Position numbers and translations under genes: made by a program. This document shows, piece after piece, positions 6,442 to 8,787 of a stretch of 8,787 nt of DNA (positions are counted from its first letter, which is position 1; the number at the start of each line of letters is the position of its first letter). Below the pieces are notes generated by a model. The model saw only the letters and a program-made list of their open reading frames with translations, was not told the origin of the DNA and ran no database searches. The stretch is taken from the NCBI GenBank assembly GCA_029067025.1, contig JAIEFH010000307.1, positions 1 to 8,787 of the forward strand. The letters run 5' to 3'. The stretch comes from Oscillospiraceae bacterium. Lineage in GTDB: Bacteria; Bacillota; Clostridia; Oscillospirales; Oscillospiraceae.

Positions 6442-7855
6442 TGACACTGTTCTTCCCTTCAAAAATTTTGGGGAACACCTCGGTCAGCGTGATCGGGCGC
6501 TCCATTTTCCGCACGCTGATCCCGGCGGGGGTCAGCTCGTTGCGCGTCAGGATCTGGGAGATGGTCTGCTCCACCTGCTTGGAGAAGGGGGCCACCGTCT
6601 CGGGGCAGGCCACCATGATGTCCACCTCCCGCTCCCGGTTGGTGAGCACCACATCGAACAGGCCCACGTTTTGCACATCTATTTTAAAAAGGAACCTCAT
6701 GCATTTCTCGCCCTGGCCCTTGCCGGCCTTCTTCTCCTCCGCGTCGGCGTCCACCCACAGCTCGGAAAAGAGCATCTTCCCGTCCATCTCCAGCGGGATC
6801 AAAAAGTGGGCCAGGGGCATATACACGCTCTCGTTGATGAGGATGGAGGACACCAGGTTGCGGAACACCTCCTGCACCTCGGCGCTGCCCTCTCCCCGCA
6901 GGGCCCGGGCGGCGGCGGCGGCCAGGTGGTCGGCAAACTGGGTGGCCGAGGACATTTTTGCCTGGCCGCTCTGGAGCAGCTTCAGCAGGGCCGGGCCGTC
7001 GATGTTTCCCAGCATCCCCTTCAGTGTACCATATCCGGTGAGCTGATGGAAGGCCTCCTGGAGCTTATCCTCCGAACCGTTTTCGTACCGGGCCAGATCC
7101 AGGGCCAGCAGACTGAGCAGCTCCCGGGGGGTGCCCAGGTCGTGGGTCTGGCTGACGTAGGAGGACATGAGGGGGAACACCTGCTGCTGCAAAAGGTTGA
7201 TGTTCCCCTGCCGGTCCCCGGCGGCGATGCCGTTTTCCAACTGTGCCAGCAGCTGGCGCAGCTGATCCCCCCAGCTGGCGGGCATGGCGTTGGCCATATT
7301 GGCCAGATTGCGCAGCAGATTGCCCTCCAGATGGCCGGTAGAGGAGTAATCGCTGTAGCTTTTCAGAAAGTTCAGGATGTCCAGCCGGACCCCGTCCGCG
7401 TCCGCCCGGGCGTAGGCGTTGCGCAGAAGGGCGAACAGCGCCCCGCCGAACCGGGTACCCGCCTTCATCTGGGCGCTGAGGAACTGGAGCAGCTGGCCCT
7501 CATCCATCTTCAGCATCTCCATCGCCTGGGACATCTCGTCGGCGATGCCCTCGCTCATGCCCGAGACCACCGACGTCCCCTCCCGGAGCATCAGGCGGGA
7601 CAGGGTGCCCGTCAAGTCCTGGGTCTGGCGCAGCTGCTGGATAAAGGTCTGGAAGTTGGAGTCGTACCGAACCTGCCCGCCGGCCTGGCTGGCGTCCTGC
7701 TGCTCAGTACGGTTGTCCGCCCCCGTCACCCGGGAGGGATCAGGGATGTTCTGAACCTGAGTATTGTTCGGGGAGATGGGAATGTTGCGGTTGGTAATGC
7801 TATTCGTATTGTCATGACCCGGTATCGGGTTGGTCACTCCCAAAAGATCAGGCAT
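6428..7855 (-). CDS. FliK-like flagellar hook-length control/accessory protein (YlqG-like)
   Basis: A 475-residue protein without signal peptide or membrane segments. Residues 1-65 are polar and probably disordered, rich in Asn, Gln, Pro and Thr, as in secreted flagellar rulers. Residues 66-345 are predicted mostly helical, with many Leu, Gln and Ala. Residues 346-475 are beta-rich (FLIPLEMDGKMLFSELWV, then RFLFKIDVQNVGLFDVVL) and end in a short helix and strand, a pattern similar to the FliK C-terminal domain that contacts FlhB. The next gene is an FlhB C-terminal homologue overlapping its 3' end, the same order as ylqG-ylqH in Bacillus subtilis, which supports the call. AGGGG (7869-7865) sits 9 bases before the ATG. 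It heads the minus-strand operon, divergent from cheA. I see no convincing promoter on this strand. The FliK link rests on pattern and context rather than on a diagnostic motif. Confidence 0.65.
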   Translation of the reverse strand: MPDLLGVTNPIPGHDNTNSITNRNIPISPNNTQVQNIPDPSRVTGADNRTEQQDASQAGGQVRYDSNFQTFIQQLRQTQDLTGTLSRLMLREGTSVVSGMSEGIADEMSQAMEMLKMDEGQLLQFLSAQMKAGTRFGGALFALLRNAYARADADGVRLDILNFLKSYSDYSSTGHLEGNLLRNLANMANAMPASWGDQLRQLLAQLENGIAAGDRQGNINLLQQQVFPLMSSYVSQTHDLGTPRELLSLLALDLARYENGSEDKLQEAFHQLTGYGTLKGMLGNIDGPALLKLLQSGQAKMSSATQFADHLAAAAARALRGEGSAEVQEVFRNLVSSILINESVYMPLAHFLIPLEMDGKMLFSELWVDADAEEKKAGKGQGEKCMRFLFKIDVQNVGLFDVVLTNREREVDIMVACPETVAPFSKQVEQTISQILTRNELTPAGISVRKMERPITLTEVFPKIFEGKNSVNVKV

Positions 7856-7893
7856 TTTTTCACACCCCTGAGATAAAACTTAGAAAACCTACT

Positions 7894-7920
7894 TAATTTT
7901 CACCCGCGCCCTGCCGATAA
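7894..7920 (+). promoter_or_regulatory. Sigma-28 (FliA/SigD) type promoter for cheA
   Basis: TAAT (7894-7897), 15 bases, then GCCGATAA (7913-7920). The sigma-28 consensus is TAAA-N15-GCCGATAA, so all eight -10 bases and three of four -35 bases match at ideal spacing. Transcription would start near 7927, leaving a leader of about 33 bases before the cheA ATG. This implies that cheA is a late, flagellar-sigma-dependent gene. Confidence 0.8.
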
Positions 7921-7921
7921 T

Positions 7922-7944
7922 AGTAAAGATAAAAGATATTTACT
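7922..7944 (+). repeat. AT-rich inverted repeat next to the cheA ribosome binding site
   Basis: AGTAAA (7922-7927) is an exact inverted match of TTTACT (7939-7944), separated by 11 bases. It lies directly before the GAGGTGG ribosome binding site and overlaps the expected transcription start. It could be a weak hairpin or a small operator in the divergent region. At 6 bases per arm it may be chance. Confidence 0.3.
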
Positions 7945-7951
7945 GAGGTGG
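7945..7951 (+). promoter_or_regulatory. cheA ribosome binding site
   Basis: GAGGTGG ends 8 bases before the ATG at 7960, a standard spacing. It fixes the start of a reading frame that has no stop before the window ends. Confidence 0.7.
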
Positions 7952-7959
7952 TGCTTTTT

Positions 7960-8787
7960 ATGGGCAGCGGAAACGAAATCCTGGATATGTACATCTATGA
8001 GACAACCAGCCTGCTGGAGCAGCTGGAGACCATCATCCTTGAGGCGGAAAAGGTGGACACTTTCTCGCAGGAGAACGTGAACGAGATTTTCCGCGTCATG
8101 CACACCATCAAGGGCTCTTCCGCCATGATGGAGTTCGACACTCTGGCCACGGTGGCTCACCGGATCGAGGATATGTTCTTCATCATCCGGGAGGGCACCA
8201 TGTCCGTGGTCTCCGAGGAAAACCGTCCGGCGCTGTTCGATGTGGTGTTCCAGTCCATCGACTTCTTCCGGGGCGAGGTCGAAAAGGTGGAAGCAGGCGA
8301 GCCTCTTGATAAGAATATCGACAGCTTCCTGTCAAATATTAATACCCTAATCGCTAAAATTAAGGGGGAGGATGTGCCGGAGGAGGCCACCGCTCCTGCC
8401 GCCTCCTCCACCCCCGCCGCGCAGGCGGCTTCCTCTCCGGCGGCCCCCGCCGCCGCGGACGGCTTCCCCTATGGGCTGCGGGTGAACTTCGAGGAAGGCT
8501 GCGGCATGGAGAGCCTGCGGGCCTTCATGCTGGTCACCGCCGTGAAGGACGTGGTGGCTGATGAGGACTTCACCTTCGAACCCGCCAATGTGGAGAACGA
8601 CCCCTCCACCTCCGAGAGCATCATTGACAACGGCTTCCACCTGATGTTCAAGACCGCCGAGGGTCGGAACAGCGCAATTTCTGTGGTCAAGGGCGTGGGA
8701 TCGGTGCAGGGCTACCAGCCCTATGACTGCCCGCCCCCCGAGGCCAAGCCCGCCGAGACCAAGCCCGCCGTCGCGGCGGCCGGGGAG
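7960..8787 (+). CDS. Chemotaxis histidine kinase CheA, N-terminal part (runs off the window)
   Basis: The frame is open for 276 codons to the last base, so the gene is cut by the window and is not broken. CheA is the cytoplasmic kinase that joins receptors through CheW and passes phosphate to CheY and CheB. Residues 1-115 are the HPt (P1) domain with HTIKGSSAMMEF. His48, the expected phosphorylation site, is at the same number as in E. coli, and AHRIED (66-71) supplies the usual AHxxE helix. Residues 125-168 are a linker rich in Ala, Pro and Ser. Residues 169-256 (LRVNFEEGCGMESLRAFML and on) resemble a P2 CheY-binding domain, followed by a second Pro/Ala/Lys linker. The dimerisation, kinase and CheW-like domains must lie beyond 8787. 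It is transcribed from its own sigma-28-type promoter, divergent from the flagellar accessory operon. A run of rarer AT-rich codons marks the end of P1. Confidence 0.93.
   Translation, partial: MGSGNEILDMYIYETTSLLEQLETIILEAEKVDTFSQENVNEIFRVMHTIKGSSAMMEFDTLATVAHRIEDMFFIIREGTMSVVSEENRPALFDVVFQSIDFFRGEVEKVEAGEPLDKNIDSFLSNINTLIAKIKGEDVPEEATAPAASSTPAAQAASSPAAPAAADGFPYGLRVNFEEGCGMESLRAFMLVTAVKDVVADEDFTFEPANVENDPSTSESIIDNGFHLMFKTAEGRNSAISVVKGVGSVQGYQPYDCPPPEAKPAETKPAVAAAGE

Noticed and set aside
6290..7876. A 528-codon plus-strand open frame opposite the FliK-like gene
   Set aside because: It has the same antisense register effect, low-complexity His/Gln/Leu/Gly composition and no recognisable domain. 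The minus-strand gene has a good ribosome binding site and operon context.
7856..7940. A minus-strand promoter for the FliK-like operon
   Set aside because: The region is AT-rich and one must exist there or overlap cheA, but no -35/-10 pair with acceptable spacing was found by eye.
7900..8690. Several minus-strand open frames of 73-97 codons opposite cheA
   Set aside because: They overlap each other and lie opposite an unmistakable CheA P1 domain. Their translations are low-complexity with no supporting start signals.

Overview
The window looks like a piece of a motile Gram-positive (Bacillota) genome, most likely a Clostridia member of the Oscillospiraceae type. The grounds are SLH-domain surface anchoring, GC-rich codon use, strong Shine-Dalgarno sites, a sigma-28-type promoter and a chemotaxis/flagellar gene neighbourhood. 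The genus cannot be fixed from sequence alone.

Layout. Positions 1-107 are a non-coding edge with homopolymer runs (T14, G6, G9). A very large minus-strand gene (108-5372) encodes a secreted S-layer-homology protein of 1754 residues: signal peptide, three SLH domains, a beta-helix-like repeat region, several Ig/FN3-like modules and two Big_5-like modules. A 107-base gap holding a strong GC hairpin separates it from three tightly packed minus-strand genes. In transcription order these are a FliK-like flagellar protein (7855 to 6428), a stand-alone FlhB C-terminal-domain homologue (6441 to 6091) and a PilZ-domain protein (6088 to 5480). The three overlap or nearly overlap and are probably translationally coupled. 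The first two resemble the ylqG-ylqH pair of Bacillus subtilis.

A 104-base divergent intergenic region separates this operon from cheA on the plus strand (from 7960). Only the first 276 codons of cheA lie in the window, covering the phosphotransfer domain and a probable CheY-binding (P2) domain. Just upstream is an almost perfect sigma-28 (FliA/SigD) promoter, TAAT-N15-GCCGATAA.

Inferred working picture: flagellar export-specificity proteins, a c-di-GMP receptor with both canonical binding motifs and a giant cell-wall-bound protein are transcribed in one direction. The chemotaxis kinase is transcribed in the other under flagellar sigma control. This could link motility, c-di-GMP and the cell surface. 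No RNA genes, mobile elements or CRISPR arrays were seen. The long plus-strand open frames opposite the minus-strand genes are codon-bias shadows.
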